From contig CAWGZJ010000020.1 in the NCBI GenBank assembly GCA_963826975.1, positions 4,677 through 68,676 on the forward strand: 64,000 nucleotides of DNA, written 5' to 3'. A program made the translations under genes and the position numbers. Source of the stretch: Palsa-883 sp963826975. Lineage in GTDB: Bacteria > Pseudomonadota > Alphaproteobacteria > Acetobacterales > Acetobacteraceae. Below, in pieces: positions 6,784-16,139 of the stretch; position 1 is the stretch's first letter; each line of letters starts with the position of its first letter. Below the pieces are notes generated by a model. The model did not search any database. It was not told the origin of the DNA and worked only from the letters and a program-made list of their open reading frames with translations.

Positions 6784-9210
6784 TCATCCTTCGTCGAGGT
6801 AACGAAGCAGCGCGACCCGATCGAGCCCATCAATCCCGAGCCTGCCGGGCGTCCAGCCGGTTTCCATATAATCCTCACCCGCCACCACGCCGGCCAGCAC
6901 CGTCGTCGCCACCATGACCGGTGTTTGTACGCCCAGCGCGCCGGCGATGCCGCAGGCGGGGACCAGCTGCGTCGGCACTTCCTCCGCAATGTAGCGATGG
7001 GTGAAGTCCTTCGGCGCGGTGGCGCCCCTATACGCCGGAACCTTCTGCACCACGTCGAGGAAGTCGGCACCGGTCACGTCGTAATAGTCGGTGAGAATGG
7101 CTTCGATCGGCTGCACATGACCGCCCAGCGCCGCGACGATCGCCTGGCGTTCGCGGTCGAGCGTCGTCACCGCGCGGGCCACCGAAGCCGTGATATCGTA
7201 CGCGTCGTAGGTGAATGGCGCCTCACGGTCGATGCGCACCGCGTTCATCAGCATCGGCAGCGGATGCACCAGCATGCCCGGCCCTTGCAATCCAGCCTCC
7301 AGCACGTTCGCCGCCAGCACGAATTCCGGGAAGTCGTGCGCCAGCAACGCCATCGCCCGGTCGTGCACCCGATGTGGAAACACGCCGAGCGACGCGCGCT
7401 TCTTCTTGTCGGCAACAACGACTTTCGCTTCGGGCGTCCGGAACCCCGCATACAGCAGGTCAGCGGCCTGGGCGAGAAGAATGTCCTGGTGTCCCACGCG
7501 CCGCAACGCATCGGCCCAAAGCAAGGCGCCGCCGACGCCGCCAGGATTGAGCAGAACCAGGTGCCCCGGACGCAGATGCGGCAGGATAGCTTCGATCACC
7601 TGCGCGTGGTGCTGACCGGGCACCACGACGATGATGACGTCCGTCGCCGCGGCGGCGGCGGCGATGTCGGTGCTGAGCTCCGGCAGCCTCGCGAAATGCA
7701 CGCCGACGCCGTGCGCGAAATGGGCAACCCGGCTTTCCAGGTGAATGCCGCCGGCCACGCGCAGCGGAGCCAGGCGGGATTCGAACGCGGGATAATCGAA
7801 CAGCACGACATTGCGGCCACGCAGCACCAGCTCGGCCGCCATTGCGCACCCGCCGTTGCCGGCGCCGATGACCAGGTATCGTGGCAATATGCTCACGGTG
7901 ATCGTTCCGCTGTCACGCTGCCTGTGTCCGGGCAGATGTGAGCCGTCGAACCGGCGATCGGGACGATAGGGCGTGATGTCGAGATTAGGGCTTTCATCGC
8001 GCGCGATGGTGCCGACGATAGCGCCGGTGACCGCGCCGAAGGTCAGACCGAGATGGCCGTGGCCGAACGCGTAAATCACATTGCGATGCCGCGGCGAGCG
8101 GCCGATCACCGGCAAGGAATCCGGTGTCGAAGGACGCGAGCCGACCCAGCGGCTGGCAATGTTCAGCTCCAGCCCACGGATCAACCCGGCCGCGCCGCGG
8201 AAGACACGCACCGCGCGGTCATGATCCGGCGGCGCATCGATCGTGGTGAGCTCGGCCATCGTGGTCATGCGAAGGCCAGTGGTGAGCGTGCTGATCGACA
8301 CGTTGCGATCCCCGGCGGCAACCGGGATGGCAGGCAGGTGTGGCGCGTTCTCGATCATCACATGATAACCGCGCTCGGCGATGAGTGTGACGGCCTCGCC
8401 CAGCAGTGCAACGAGTTGGCGCGACCAGGCACCGGCCGCAAGCACCACCAGATCGCAGGCGTGGCGGCCGGCATCGGTGACCACCTGTGCCACGCCGTGC
8501 GGGCCCAGCTCGAAGCCGCGTGCCTCTTCGCGTAGCACGCGGCCGCCGCGGGCGCGGAAGGCATCGACAATTGCTTCCGTCAGGCTCAGCGGATTTACGA
8601 CAGTCTGCACGATTGGATAATGCACGCCGCAGACGGCACGATCGGAGAGGGCCGGCTCCAGCGCCCGCAAGGCGGCGCCGTCGAGTTCCCGCGCCTCGAT
8701 GCCATGCCGCCGACGCAGCGCGATGCCGCGACGTGCGTGCTCGAACGCGGCGCGGGACTCATATGCGAAGATCAGACCGGTGTGGCGGATCAGCTCCGGC
8801 CGGCCGATCTCCGCCAGCAGGGAGTCATAGGCGTGGCCGGCCTGGGTGAGCAGGGCGGCGCGTGCCCCCGCGATCGCCTCCACCCGCGCCGGCGCAAGCG
8901 CCCGGCGAAACCGCAGCAGCCACGGCAAGGTTTGCGGCAGATGGCGCCAGCGGATGACCAGCGGATGCATCGGGTCGAGCAGCATACGCGGCAGATCGCG
9001 CATCATGCCGGGCATGCCGGTGGGCGGCACCGATGCCAGCCCAATGCTCGCGGAATTGCCGAACGAGGCGGCACGACCCGGCGCGTCCTTCTCGATCAGC
9101 GCGACGTCGAAGCCGCGGCGCACCAGAGCCAGAGCGCAGCACGCTCCGACAATTCCACCCCCGAGCACAAAGGCCGTCTGTGCGGCTGGAACATTCGCTG
9201 ACTGGTTCAC
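6784..9210 (-). CDS. Fused D-amino-acid dehydrogenase / opine dehydrogenase
   Basis: 808-residue bifunctional protein. Residues about 8-420 form a DadA/DAO-type FAD oxidoreductase: dinucleotide-binding FVLGGGIVGACCALALVRRG near the N-terminus and the closing FGHGHLGLTFGAVTGAI near 395. After an ~18-residue linker, residues about 450-808 form an NAD(P)-dependent octopine/nopaline-dehydrogenase-type enzyme with its own Rossmann motif YLVIGAGNGGCAMAAELVLR and the alpha-helical opine DH domain (MLVHPLPMLMNAV). The two enzymes normally come from separate, often adjacent genes; here no stop separates them, although a GTG just before the second domain could be an internal start. Chosen start: GTG at 9210 after GGGGACG. 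Likely oxidative release and re-reduction of amino/keto acid conjugates; substrate unknown. Last gene of the minus-strand operon. Confidence 0.88.
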   Translation of the reverse strand: MNQSANVPAAQTAFVLGGGIVGACCALALVRRGFDVALIEKDAPGRAASFGNSASIGLASVPPTGMPGMMRDLPRMLLDPMHPLVIRWRHLPQTLPWLLRFRRALAPARVEAIAGARAALLTQAGHAYDSLLAEIGRPELIRHTGLIFAYESRAAFEHARRGIALRRRHGIEARELDGAALRALEPALSDRAVCGVHYPIVQTVVNPLSLTEAIVDAFRARGGRVLREEARGFELGPHGVAQVVTDAGRHACDLVVLAAGAWSRQLVALLGEAVTLIAERGYHVMIENAPHLPAIPVAAGDRNVSISTLTTGLRMTTMAELTTIDAPPDHDRAVRVFRGAAGLIRGLELNIASRWVGSRPSTPDSLPVIGRSPRHRNVIYAFGHGHLGLTFGAVTGAIVGTIARDESPNLDITPYRPDRRFDGSHLPGHRQRDSGTITVSILPRYLVIGAGNGGCAMAAELVLRGRNVVLFDYPAFESRLAPLRVAGGIHLESRVAHFAHGVGVHFARLPELSTDIAAAAAATDVIIVVVPGQHHAQVIEAILPHLRPGHLVLLNPGGVGGALLWADALRRVGHQDILLAQAADLLYAGFRTPEAKVVVADKKKRASLGVFPHRVHDRAMALLAHDFPEFVLAANVLEAGLQGPGMLVHPLPMLMNAVRIDREAPFTYDAYDITASVARAVTTLDRERQAIVAALGGHVQPIEAILTDYYDVTGADFLDVVQKVPAYRGATAPKDFTHRYIAEEVPTQLVPACGIAGALGVQTPVMVATTVLAGVVAGEDYMETGWTPGRLGIDGLDRVALLRYLDEG

Positions 9211-9269
9211 CGGAACGTCCCCGTCATGATGTCACCCTTTCATCCAAAGCTCGGACCATGTCTGGTGCC

Positions 9270-9968
9270 TCACCATGCGACATCATTCCCCTGATAATCG
9301 ACATACGCGGCGCCCGGCCGCCCTCGCCGAGCGACGATCGCGTCAACGATACCGCGTACGCTCGTCCCCACATCGAGTACCGCGTTCGGTCCACCCATGT
9401 CCGTTTTGACCCAGCCCGGTGCCACCGCCAGCACCGTGCGCCCTTCGCCCCGGCGTACCGCAAAGCTGCGTAGCATCGTGTTCAGGGCTGCCTTGCTGGC
9501 GCGATATATCTCCCAGCCCGCGCGTGTGTTGTTCGTGACGCTCCCCAGCCCCGACGACATCGCGGCAATCACACCGTTCGTCGGAACCAGATCAGCGAAT
9601 GCCTCGATGAACCGTAACGGACTCAAAGCATTGGTGACCATCAGGCGTGTGAATGCCTCCGTGGAACTGAGCGGCACCGTCTCCCCAATGCCGTTCGATA
9701 TCCCGGCGTTGACGAACAGCAGGTGCAGCGGTTCACCGGCAAGCCGCTCGCGCAATGCCGCGACCTGTTCGGGCACGTTGATGTCGACCATCTCAATCCG
9801 AACCCGGCCCTTGGTCTCATCGGCCAGAGCGTGGAGACCGGTTGCCGGGCTGGCGCTCCGCACCGTTCCAATCACGCGCCATCCGCGGCTTGAATATTCA
9901 CGGGCAAGGCCAAGTCCGAGCCCGCGGGAAGCTCCCACGATCAGTGCGGTCTCAATCACGTTACTCAT
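9270..9968 (-). CDS. Short-chain dehydrogenase/reductase (C-factor-like)
   Basis: 232 residues, normal SDR length. NAD(P)-binding GASRGLGLGLA near residue 14, NAG motif (FVNAGIS) near 92, and the catalytic Tyr-x3-Lys as YRASKAALN near 168. The sequence resembles the CsgA/C-factor-like subgroup of cytosolic SDRs. It lies between the glutamine-synthetase-like gene (175 bp upstream) and the fused dehydrogenase (60 bp downstream), all on the minus strand, so it probably oxidises or reduces an intermediate of the same pathway. Substrate not inferable. Confidence 0.88.
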   Translation of the reverse strand: MSNVIETALIVGASRGLGLGLAREYSSRGWRVIGTVRSASPATGLHALADETKGRVRIEMVDINVPEQVAALRERLAGEPLHLLFVNAGISNGIGETVPLSSTEAFTRLMVTNALSPLRFIEAFADLVPTNGVIAAMSSGLGSVTNNTRAGWEIYRASKAALNTMLRSFAVRRGEGRTVLAVAPGWVKTDMGGPNAVLDVGTSVRGIVDAIVARRGRPGAAYVDYQGNDVAW

Positions 9969-10142
9969 GAGGCGAAATCCTGATCATCAGGTTGAGAATG
10001 CAACCAGCGAGCAACAAAGTCACTTGTACCGTCGCGTGACGCGAATCAGCTTCACATTCGCCGGATTTTCCTTGATGGCCGGAGCGGCGTTTCGCTGCTG
10101 CTCTCAATACAAACACGGATCTTACGGGATGGCAGCGAGCTG
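9969..10142 (-). other. Spacer between glnT-like gene and SDR
   Basis: 174 bp within the operon, somewhat AT-richer than the flanks. No gene, clear hairpin or promoter recognised; it could hold an internal promoter. Confidence 0.3.
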
Positions 10143-11540
10143 TCAGACATACTCCACCTGCTGTTCACGCTCCTCCTGATAGACGCGATAGAACGCCTGA
10201 TCCCACTCCTTGGTTTTCTGGCGCAGGAAGATGTCGCGGAACTCGGTGCCGTACACCTCGGCAACAAGAGGATCGGACCGGAAGGCGTCCAGCGCCTCGA
10301 TCAGGGTGCGCGGCAGTCGGTCTGGCGTGGGTTCCGCCATGGCCCCGGCCCCCACGGGGCGACCATCAACGAGCTCATACAAGTTTTCGTTCCATGGCAC
10401 GCCTGGATCGGTCTTGTGTTCCATCCCGTCCAGGCCAGCCGCGACCGACAGCGCCGCGGCAAGATAGAAATTGGCGCTGATGTCCGGTGAGCGGTTTTCA
10501 ACACAGGGCCAATTCATCGGCAGACGTATCATGGCGGACCGGTTGTTGCGGCCGTAGCAGCGCAGCACGGGTGCCCACGACATGTCGGGCATATCGCCTT
10601 GCGCGATCAGGCCTTTGTAGGAATTATGCGTCGGGCAACATATCGCGGTCAGCGCCGGTGCATGCGCAAGCAGACCGCCGACAAAATGAAACGCGGGATC
10701 GGGAAAATCGATCTGATAGCGCTCACCGAGCGCGCCGACCGGGCTATGCGAGTGGTCGAAGATGTTTGCATCGTCCGCGGCCGAGGCCAACGACATGTTG
10801 AAATGCGCGCCTGAGCGGAAGTCATTGCTGAACGGCTTGGGCATGAAGCTGGCAACCGCGCCGATCGAGCTGGCCACCTGCTTGGCCATGAAACGCATGA
10901 AGATGAGGCGGCCGCAGGTCGTTAGCGCGTCGGTGTAGGCGAAATCCAACTCGATCTGGCCATGGCCGCCTTCCTGGTCGAAGGAGTAGACCTCCCAGCC
11001 AAGCGTGTTCATATGGCGCACCATCGGGTCCAGGAATGGCATCGCCTGCATGTTCTGATACACGTCGTAGGCCGGACACGGGCCGAGAAATCGCTGGCGT
11101 GTCAGCGGGTGGTAGCCATCGGGTTCCTTGCGATACACGTAGAACTCGGCCTCGACACCCAGCTTGAAGACCAGCCGGCGCGTCGTCGCCCGCGCGAGCG
11201 CCCGCCTCAGGATCGTACGCGAACAGTTCGGGTAGGGTTCGCCATGATAATACAGATCGCTCGCGAACCAGGCGTAGCGCCCATCCCATGGCAGCACGAT
11301 CAGCGAGTCCAGATCCGGCACGGCGGCACATTCGTCCTTCTGCGGACCGATCAGCCCCATGCCCTCCATCGCACCCACCGTGAAAAGCTCCGACCCGCGC
11401 GCCATCTTCGCGAAACTAACAAGCGGCACGGATTTGGCTTTCGGCACGCCGTGCACGTCCACATAGGTCGCGAGGCAATATTCCACACCCGCTTCCGCAA
11501 GCCGCCGTCTGGTCTCTTCGATAAGGGCCGGGTCGTTCAC
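10143..11540 (-). CDS. Glutamine-synthetase-like ligase (type III / GlnT, gamma-glutamylamide synthetase group)
   Basis: 465 residues; N-terminal beta-grasp then the GS catalytic domain. Recognisable motifs include the metal-ligand segment LGVEAEFYVY (near 150), GGHGQIELDF, the ATP-loop region FMPKPFSNDFRSGAHFNMS and the substrate loop CCPTHNSYKG, with the Arg cluster NNRSAMIRLP. Members of this group (GlnT, GmaS, IpuC, aniline-pathway ligases) activate amines by gamma-glutamylation rather than assimilate ammonia. The neighbouring Rieske oxygenase, 29 bp upstream, supports an amine-degrading role; true type III glutamine synthetase activity cannot be excluded. Confidence 0.88.
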   Translation of the reverse strand: MNDPALIEETRRRLAEAGVEYCLATYVDVHGVPKAKSVPLVSFAKMARGSELFTVGAMEGMGLIGPQKDECAAVPDLDSLIVLPWDGRYAWFASDLYYHGEPYPNCSRTILRRALARATTRRLVFKLGVEAEFYVYRKEPDGYHPLTRQRFLGPCPAYDVYQNMQAMPFLDPMVRHMNTLGWEVYSFDQEGGHGQIELDFAYTDALTTCGRLIFMRFMAKQVASSIGAVASFMPKPFSNDFRSGAHFNMSLASAADDANIFDHSHSPVGALGERYQIDFPDPAFHFVGGLLAHAPALTAICCPTHNSYKGLIAQGDMPDMSWAPVLRCYGRNNRSAMIRLPMNWPCVENRSPDISANFYLAAALSVAAGLDGMEHKTDPGVPWNENLYELVDGRPVGAGAMAEPTPDRLPRTLIEALDAFRSDPLVAEVYGTEFRDIFLRQKTKEWDQAFYRVYQEEREQQVEYV

Positions 11541-11568
11541 GATACCACTCCGTCAGCGATTGATCAGG

Positions 11569-12699
11569 TCAGCCGAGCACGCGGTCGAGCACCCAGTTGT
11601 TGAACACGTGCACCAGTGGCTCCTCGATCCCCAGGCGGCCTTTGATGCGCAGACGGGGCGCCAGGCCGACATTCTGAAGTTCGGAGATCCAGTTGTCCTC
11701 CGGAATGGATTTGTCCCATCTTCCATAGTACAGGCCGACGTGTTTGTCGAAGTCGGCACGGGCCACGGTGGATTTCGGGAAGCACGAGCCGATAACGACA
11801 CGCGTGCGGTCGGCGGCGACCGGCTGCGAGTCCAGCCACCACATGCAGTCCCGGGTACAGCCGAACATGGTGCCGGGATAAATCAGCGCGAAAATGGTCC
11901 CTTTCGCTGGCGGTCCCTGCAGATCGGCAATCGGCGGAAACGGTGAGGTGTTGCCTTTCAGCACAGCCTCTGTCCCGGCGCGGGCCTCGTGCAGGGCGCA
12001 CCACGCGCCGCGGCTGTCCATCACAGTGCAGCGCTGATGCCCCAGCGTGGCCTTATGGACGAAGGGCGTGTGGTAGGCTTCCATCGCGTTCTCGACATAC
12101 GCCTTCCAGTTGCACCGGATGTCGTATTCCTTCATCCGCGTGCAGACCATGTCCTCGAACTTGTAACTCGCGAAATCGCTCGTCAGGTTCCCGAGGTATT
12201 CCAGCAGGGGCGGCGCCCCGTCATCGAGATTGATCCAGATGAAGCCACCCCAGCCCTCGCAACGGATCTCCTGCAGCCCGTAGTCTTCCAGGCGAAAGCC
12301 GGGCACCTGATTCATCCCCGGCGCTTTCTTGAGATGGCCATCGAGGTCGAATGACCAGGCATGGTAGGGGCACAGGAAACGCTTGGCGTTGCCATTACCG
12401 GACACGAGCCGTGTACCGCGATGCCGACAGGAGTTCACGAAGCAGCGGATTTCCATGTTCTTGCCTCGCACGATCACCAGCGGCGTGCCGGCGACAGTGG
12501 CGGTCATGTAGTCGCCTGCTTGTGGTATCTGATCGCCCCGACCGCTGAAAATCCATTGCGTCAAAAAAATCGTTTCCATTTCAGCGTCGAAGAAGCTTGG
12601 CGAGGTATAGCAAGAATGCGGCAACGGCTCGGCCTCGAGATGTGGCAGACGGACACCGCGGTAGATCGCGGGATCAAAGAGATTAATCGGCTGATACAC
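11569..12699 (-). CDS. Rieske non-haem iron oxygenase, alpha subunit
   Basis: 376 residues. Rieske [2Fe-2S] centre CRHRGTRL ... CPYHAWSF at residues about 94-116, then the mononuclear iron motif ENAMEAYHTPFVH near 207-219 with two His ligands. The residue preceding the His pair that bridges subunits is Glu (EAYH), as in quaternary-ammonium oxygenases such as CntA or GbcA, rather than the Asp of most ring dioxygenases. That suggests N-demethylation or C-N cleavage of a methylated amine; substrate is inference. Starts at GTG 12699 after GGAGG. First gene of the four-gene minus-strand operon; no reductase gene is adjacent. Confidence 0.9.
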   Translation of the reverse strand: MYQPINLFDPAIYRGVRLPHLEAEPLPHSCYTSPSFFDAEMETIFLTQWIFSGRGDQIPQAGDYMTATVAGTPLVIVRGKNMEIRCFVNSCRHRGTRLVSGNGNAKRFLCPYHAWSFDLDGHLKKAPGMNQVPGFRLEDYGLQEIRCEGWGGFIWINLDDGAPPLLEYLGNLTSDFASYKFEDMVCTRMKEYDIRCNWKAYVENAMEAYHTPFVHKATLGHQRCTVMDSRGAWCALHEARAGTEAVLKGNTSPFPPIADLQGPPAKGTIFALIYPGTMFGCTRDCMWWLDSQPVAADRTRVVIGSCFPKSTVARADFDKHVGLYYGRWDKSIPEDNWISELQNVGLAPRLRIKGRLGIEEPLVHVFNNWVLDRVLG

Positions 12700-13006
12700 G
12701 GCGGCCTCCTGCGGGCGGTCTGGTGGTATCGTCGGACGTTGTCGTCAGTGGCGAGCTTGCCGGGCTTGGGCAAACGTGGCCGGCGGCGATGGTGAGTGCA
12801 TGGTTATTGGCCCCTGTCGCGCGCCCGGCGAAGCATCTCCGTTGATCATGCGATTAAACCGACCCGTAACGGCGAGGGCAACCCGCGCAGGTCACCGCGG
12901 ATTGCCCGCATGGATATCGAAAAACTTGTGGCGAGATTGCGCAAGGACGATGCAGGACGATACGACTCCCCCCAGGTTCGCCCCCCTTGCTCGCAACGAT
13001 GCCGCC

Positions 13007-13406
13007 ATGAATGGCTCGCCACTGCGTTGCGACATGCTGACCAGTCCCGAAATTCACGCATTGGTGCAGCAGGGGATGGATCTTGCCATCCTGCTGGTTG
13101 GTGCGACGGAGCAGCACGGACCGCATCTTGCAACCGGATGCGATACGCTCTTGCCGAAGCAGATCGCCTTGCTGGTGCCGCGGCACACGGGCGTGCCGGT
13201 TCTGCCGGCGATTCCTTATGGGTGTCTCTCGGTCATACTGACCGATGGCCGGGCGCGATCTCACTGCAGCCGCGGACGTTGATCCAACTAGGTACCGGAA
13301 GTTCTCCGACGGCTCGGACATCCACGCCAATTCCGGGGAGATCGAACTGTTGATGGCATTGCTTCCGGCCGCTGGCCGCTGCGCGGGTCCCCTGGCGGCA
13401 CCTTAA
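13007..13406 (+). pseudogene. Creatininase-family amidohydrolase relic
   Basis: The N-terminal part reads LTSPEIHALVQQGMDLAIL ... VGATEQHGPHLATGCDT, the creatininase metal-binding signature (Glu-Gln-His-Gly). A frameshift near 13222 moves the frame to SLGHTDRWPGAISLQPRTL, and at about 13290 the middle of the gene is missing: sequence jumps to the family C-terminus (KFSDGSDIHANSGEIELL) and stops at 13406. Frameshift plus internal deletion make it dead. Divergent from the Rieske operon and chemically consistent with it (creatinine or amide hydrolysis). Confidence 0.7.
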
Positions 13407-13530
13407 TGCTGACACCCGGTGGCGACATGCGTCCCAAGATTCCGACCGTACCCGCCGCGTTCAAAAACCCCCTCCCAAATCCTGCTAACCGACCCCAGCA
13501 ATTCCGCCATCTTTTGAGCATCGAAAATCC

Positions 13531-13556
13531 GATCATAAAATACTTGATTTATGATC
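13531..13556. promoter_or_regulatory. Inverted repeat upstream of the resolvase (possible res site/operator)
   Basis: Perfect 9-bp inverted repeat GATCATAAA (13531-13539) and TTTATGATC (13548-13556) with an 8-bp spacer, in an AT-rich patch 42 bp before the resolvase start. Serine resolvases bind such dyads as recombination subsite and autoregulatory operator. Identification is by position and symmetry only. Confidence 0.5.
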
Positions 13557-13597
13557 GATCATTTAGTAGAGTGCCAGTGTCGCCAGGGACATCAGAC

Positions 13598-14221
13598 ATG
13601 GCCAAGCGCGTTGCGCTCTATCTCCGGGTCTCTACCGGCGAACAGACCACCACCAACCAGCGCCGGGAGCTTGAGGCATGGGCCGCACGGTGCGGGTACA
13701 CGGTCACCGAGGTCTACGAAGACCATGCCGTCAGCGGTGCCCGATCCAGCGACCAGCGTCCCGCCCTCGCCAGGCTGCTGAAGGACGCTGTCCGCCGCCG
13801 GTTCGACATCGTGGCGGCGTGGGCGGTCGACCGCCTGGGACGCAGCCTGACCGATTTGCTGAACACGTTGCAGACCTTGAAGCAGAGCAAGGTCGGCCTG
13901 TTCCTGCATCAGCAGGGCATCGACACGTCAACCGCTGCCGGCAATGCGTTTTTCCAGATGCTCGGCGTGTTTGCCGAGTTCGAGCGCGCCATCATCGTCG
14001 AACGAGTCAACGCCGGTATCGCCCGCGCCAGGGCGAATGGGACGAAGTCGGGCAAGGCGATCGGTCGCCCGGGGCTGACGACCAAGAAGCTGGACGCGGC
14101 CCGCGCGGCGCTCGCCGAGGGTCAGAGCATCCGCGTGGCGGCGCTGGTGGCAGGAATTAGCGTTGGATCGGCGGCGGCGCTGCGGAAGGAGATGGCGGAT
14201 CGATCGGCCGCGTTAACGTGA
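13598..14221 (+). CDS. Serine recombinase (resolvase/invertase family)
   Basis: 207 residues. Catalytic N-terminal domain begins KRVALYLRVSTGEQTTTNQR, where the Ser of LRVST is the nucleophile, followed by the AWAVDRLGRSLTDLL, FLHQQGIDTSTAAG and EFERAIIVERVNAG motifs of the small resolvase/invertase subgroup. The C-terminus (about 160-207) carries a short helix-turn-helix. It probably belonged to a Tn3-like or integrative element; no transposase is adjacent, although an IS21 fragment and a decayed creatininase flank it. The ATG at 13598 is preferred over earlier frames because the catalytic domain starts there. Confidence 0.93.
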   Translation: MAKRVALYLRVSTGEQTTTNQRRELEAWAARCGYTVTEVYEDHAVSGARSSDQRPALARLLKDAVRRRFDIVAAWAVDRLGRSLTDLLNTLQTLKQSKVGLFLHQQGIDTSTAAGNAFFQMLGVFAEFERAIIVERVNAGIARARANGTKSGKAIGRPGLTTKKLDAARAALAEGQSIRVAALVAGISVGSAAALRKEMADRSAALT

Positions 14222-14466
14222 TTGCCCTGTAGGGCGGGCTGGCCCCGATCCGGTGCCTCGTCGCGCACCGAGGTCAGCGAGTGGTGGCCAAGCAGAAACC
14301 GCCGCTTGCGACATCCCGGATATTCAGACCGGGCGAGCGAATGGCAGGTGCCTCACGCATGATGTCGGGGAGCGGACGTGCGTTCGCGGACTTGCCGGGT
14401 TCTGGGAAATCAGATTGGATTCGGCTCGAGTGAAGGCCGCGGCGTGAACGCCCGCGCAAAACTCCC
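14222..14466. other. Spacer without recognisable gene
   Basis: Between the resolvase and the istB scrap. I see no frame with family similarity; it may include the lost istA 3' end but nothing is recognisable. Confidence 0.3.
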
Positions 14467-14703
14467 ATGTCAGGCCATCTCCTCATCCGGGCGATGCGGT
14501 TTCCACAGACCAAAAGCCTCGACACTTTCGACTTCAACGCCCAGTCTTCGCTCAATAAGGCGCTGATTCTCGAACTGGCGCGCCACGAATTGGATTGAGA
14601 AGCGCCAGAACTGCATTGCGCTTGGGCCATCCGGCACCGGGAAGACCCACGTCGGCCTCGCACTGGAACTGGTTGCATCAGACTTGAAGCCGTTGCTACG
14701 ATG
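14467..14703 (+). pseudogene. istB: IS21-family istB helper ATPase remnant
   Basis: Two adjoining frames together read like the first half of IstB: RAMRFPQTKSLDTFDFNAQ, SLNKALILELARHE, then after a one-base shift near 14590 WIEKRQNCIALGPSGTGKTH with an intact Walker A (GPSGTGKT). The remainder of IstB and all of IstA are missing. It marks an old IS21 insertion next to the MFS gene. Confidence 0.75.
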
Positions 14704-14766
14704 CGCTCGGAATGGGCAAACATAAGCTCATCCGACAGGCGGGCGAGAAGCAGGGAGTTCAAATCG

Positions 14767-16083
14767 ATGTCCGGATACGCCAGAAACGCGACAAACGTTC
14801 CGTGGTGGAAAGAACCGACCAAGGACCAATGGTACGCCTATTGCGCCGCCTGGATGGGTTGGACGCTCGACGCCTTCGACTTCACCGTCTTCCTTCTGAT
14901 CATGGCGCCGATTGCGCAGGAGTTCGGGGTTCCGCTGATCGACGTGACGGCGATCTTCTCGGTCACGCTGGTCATGCGCCTGGGTGGAGCGACGGCATCC
15001 GGCTGGCTGGCCGATCGGCTGGGGCGCCGAGCGCCTCTGATGATCTCCATTCTTTGGTATTCCATCTGCAATTTCCTCGCGGGCTTCTCGCCCAGCTTTA
15101 CCTTCCTGTTCGTGATCCGGGCGCTGTTGGGCATCGGCATGGGGGCAGAATGGCCGGCCGGCGCGGCGCTGGCGATGGAATCGTGGCCGGCGCGGTCGCG
15201 CGGGCTGATGTCCGGCGTATTGCAGGGGTCCTGGGGATTGGGCTTCGCGCTGTCCGCCCTGGCGTATGGCTTCCTGTACGCACCGTTGGAAGCGTGGCAT
15301 AAGGGTTACGGGTGGCGCGGGATGCTGATCCTGGGCGTGCTACCGGCCCTGGCCTGCGTCTGGATCCGCATGTACGTGAAAGAGCCCGAGGTTTGGGCGG
15401 AAAACAAGAAGATCCAGAATGTGACGCAAAAGCAGGTCACCCTGCCACTGTTCGCGATCTTCAAGCCCAAATATCTATACAACACCCTCACGGGTTGCCT
15501 GTGGATGGCCGCGAACTTCTGCGCCTACTACGCGGTCTGGGCCATGCTCGGCACCTATCTGACGAAGCAACTGGGGTGGACGCCGGCCCAGGCCGCGGTT
15601 CCGGTGTTCTGGGGCAACATCCTCACGTTTGCCGCCTGCACTTTCTGGGGCGCCCTGTCGGAACGCGTCGGACGGCGCTGGGCGCTCATGGCCCCCATGA
15701 TCATCGCCTTGTTCATCACTCCGATGTATATCACGCAGGTCGACGGGACCTTGTTCCTCGGGTTCTTCCTGGTGTTCATCTGTTTCTTCGGCGGCAAGGA
15801 TGCGCTGAACCCCGGCTGGCTGTCGGAACGCTTCCCGACCGAGGTACGAGCCACCGCCGCCGGATTCATCTATCATCAGGGCGCGGTCTGGGGCGCGGCC
15901 GTGGCGCCGATCCTGACTTACTTCGCGGTGAACCAGGGCATGGGTTTCGCCAAACCGATGATGTACGGCACGATCGGTTCGCTGGTCGTGTATATCATCG
16001 CGGTCTATCTGGGGCCGGAAACCAAGGGTATGGTCATGACCGCCGATTTGGAAGTGATCGAGGCCGAAGTCACGCTCGGCTAG
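14767..16083 (+). CDS. MFS transporter, sialate/aromatic-acid:H+ symporter type
   Basis: 438 residues with about 12 membrane helices. The A-motif loop between helices 2 and 3 (GWLADRLGRRAPLM) and the repeat in the second half (GALSERVGRRWALM) are clear, and FDFTVFLLIMAPI in helix 1 has the acidic residue typical of carboxylate:proton symporters (ShiA/JEN/PcaK-like). An ATG at 14701 is possible, but 14767 follows GGGAG and removes 22 unlikely residues. It could import the substrate of the amine operon or a carboxylate; downstream of an IS remnant, it may be a single-gene unit. Confidence 0.88.
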   Translation: MSGYARNATNVPWWKEPTKDQWYAYCAAWMGWTLDAFDFTVFLLIMAPIAQEFGVPLIDVTAIFSVTLVMRLGGATASGWLADRLGRRAPLMISILWYSICNFLAGFSPSFTFLFVIRALLGIGMGAEWPAGAALAMESWPARSRGLMSGVLQGSWGLGFALSALAYGFLYAPLEAWHKGYGWRGMLILGVLPALACVWIRMYVKEPEVWAENKKIQNVTQKQVTLPLFAIFKPKYLYNTLTGCLWMAANFCAYYAVWAMLGTYLTKQLGWTPAQAAVPVFWGNILTFAACTFWGALSERVGRRWALMAPMIIALFITPMYITQVDGTLFLGFFLVFICFFGGKDALNPGWLSERFPTEVRATAAGFIYHQGAVWGAAVAPILTYFAVNQGMGFAKPMMYGTIGSLVVYIIAVYLGPETKGMVMTADLEVIEAEVTLG

Positions 16084-16139
16084 TCCGCAACAACGCGGCC
16101 GGGACGCGTGCACTGACGGAGCGGGGCGTGCAAACGCCA

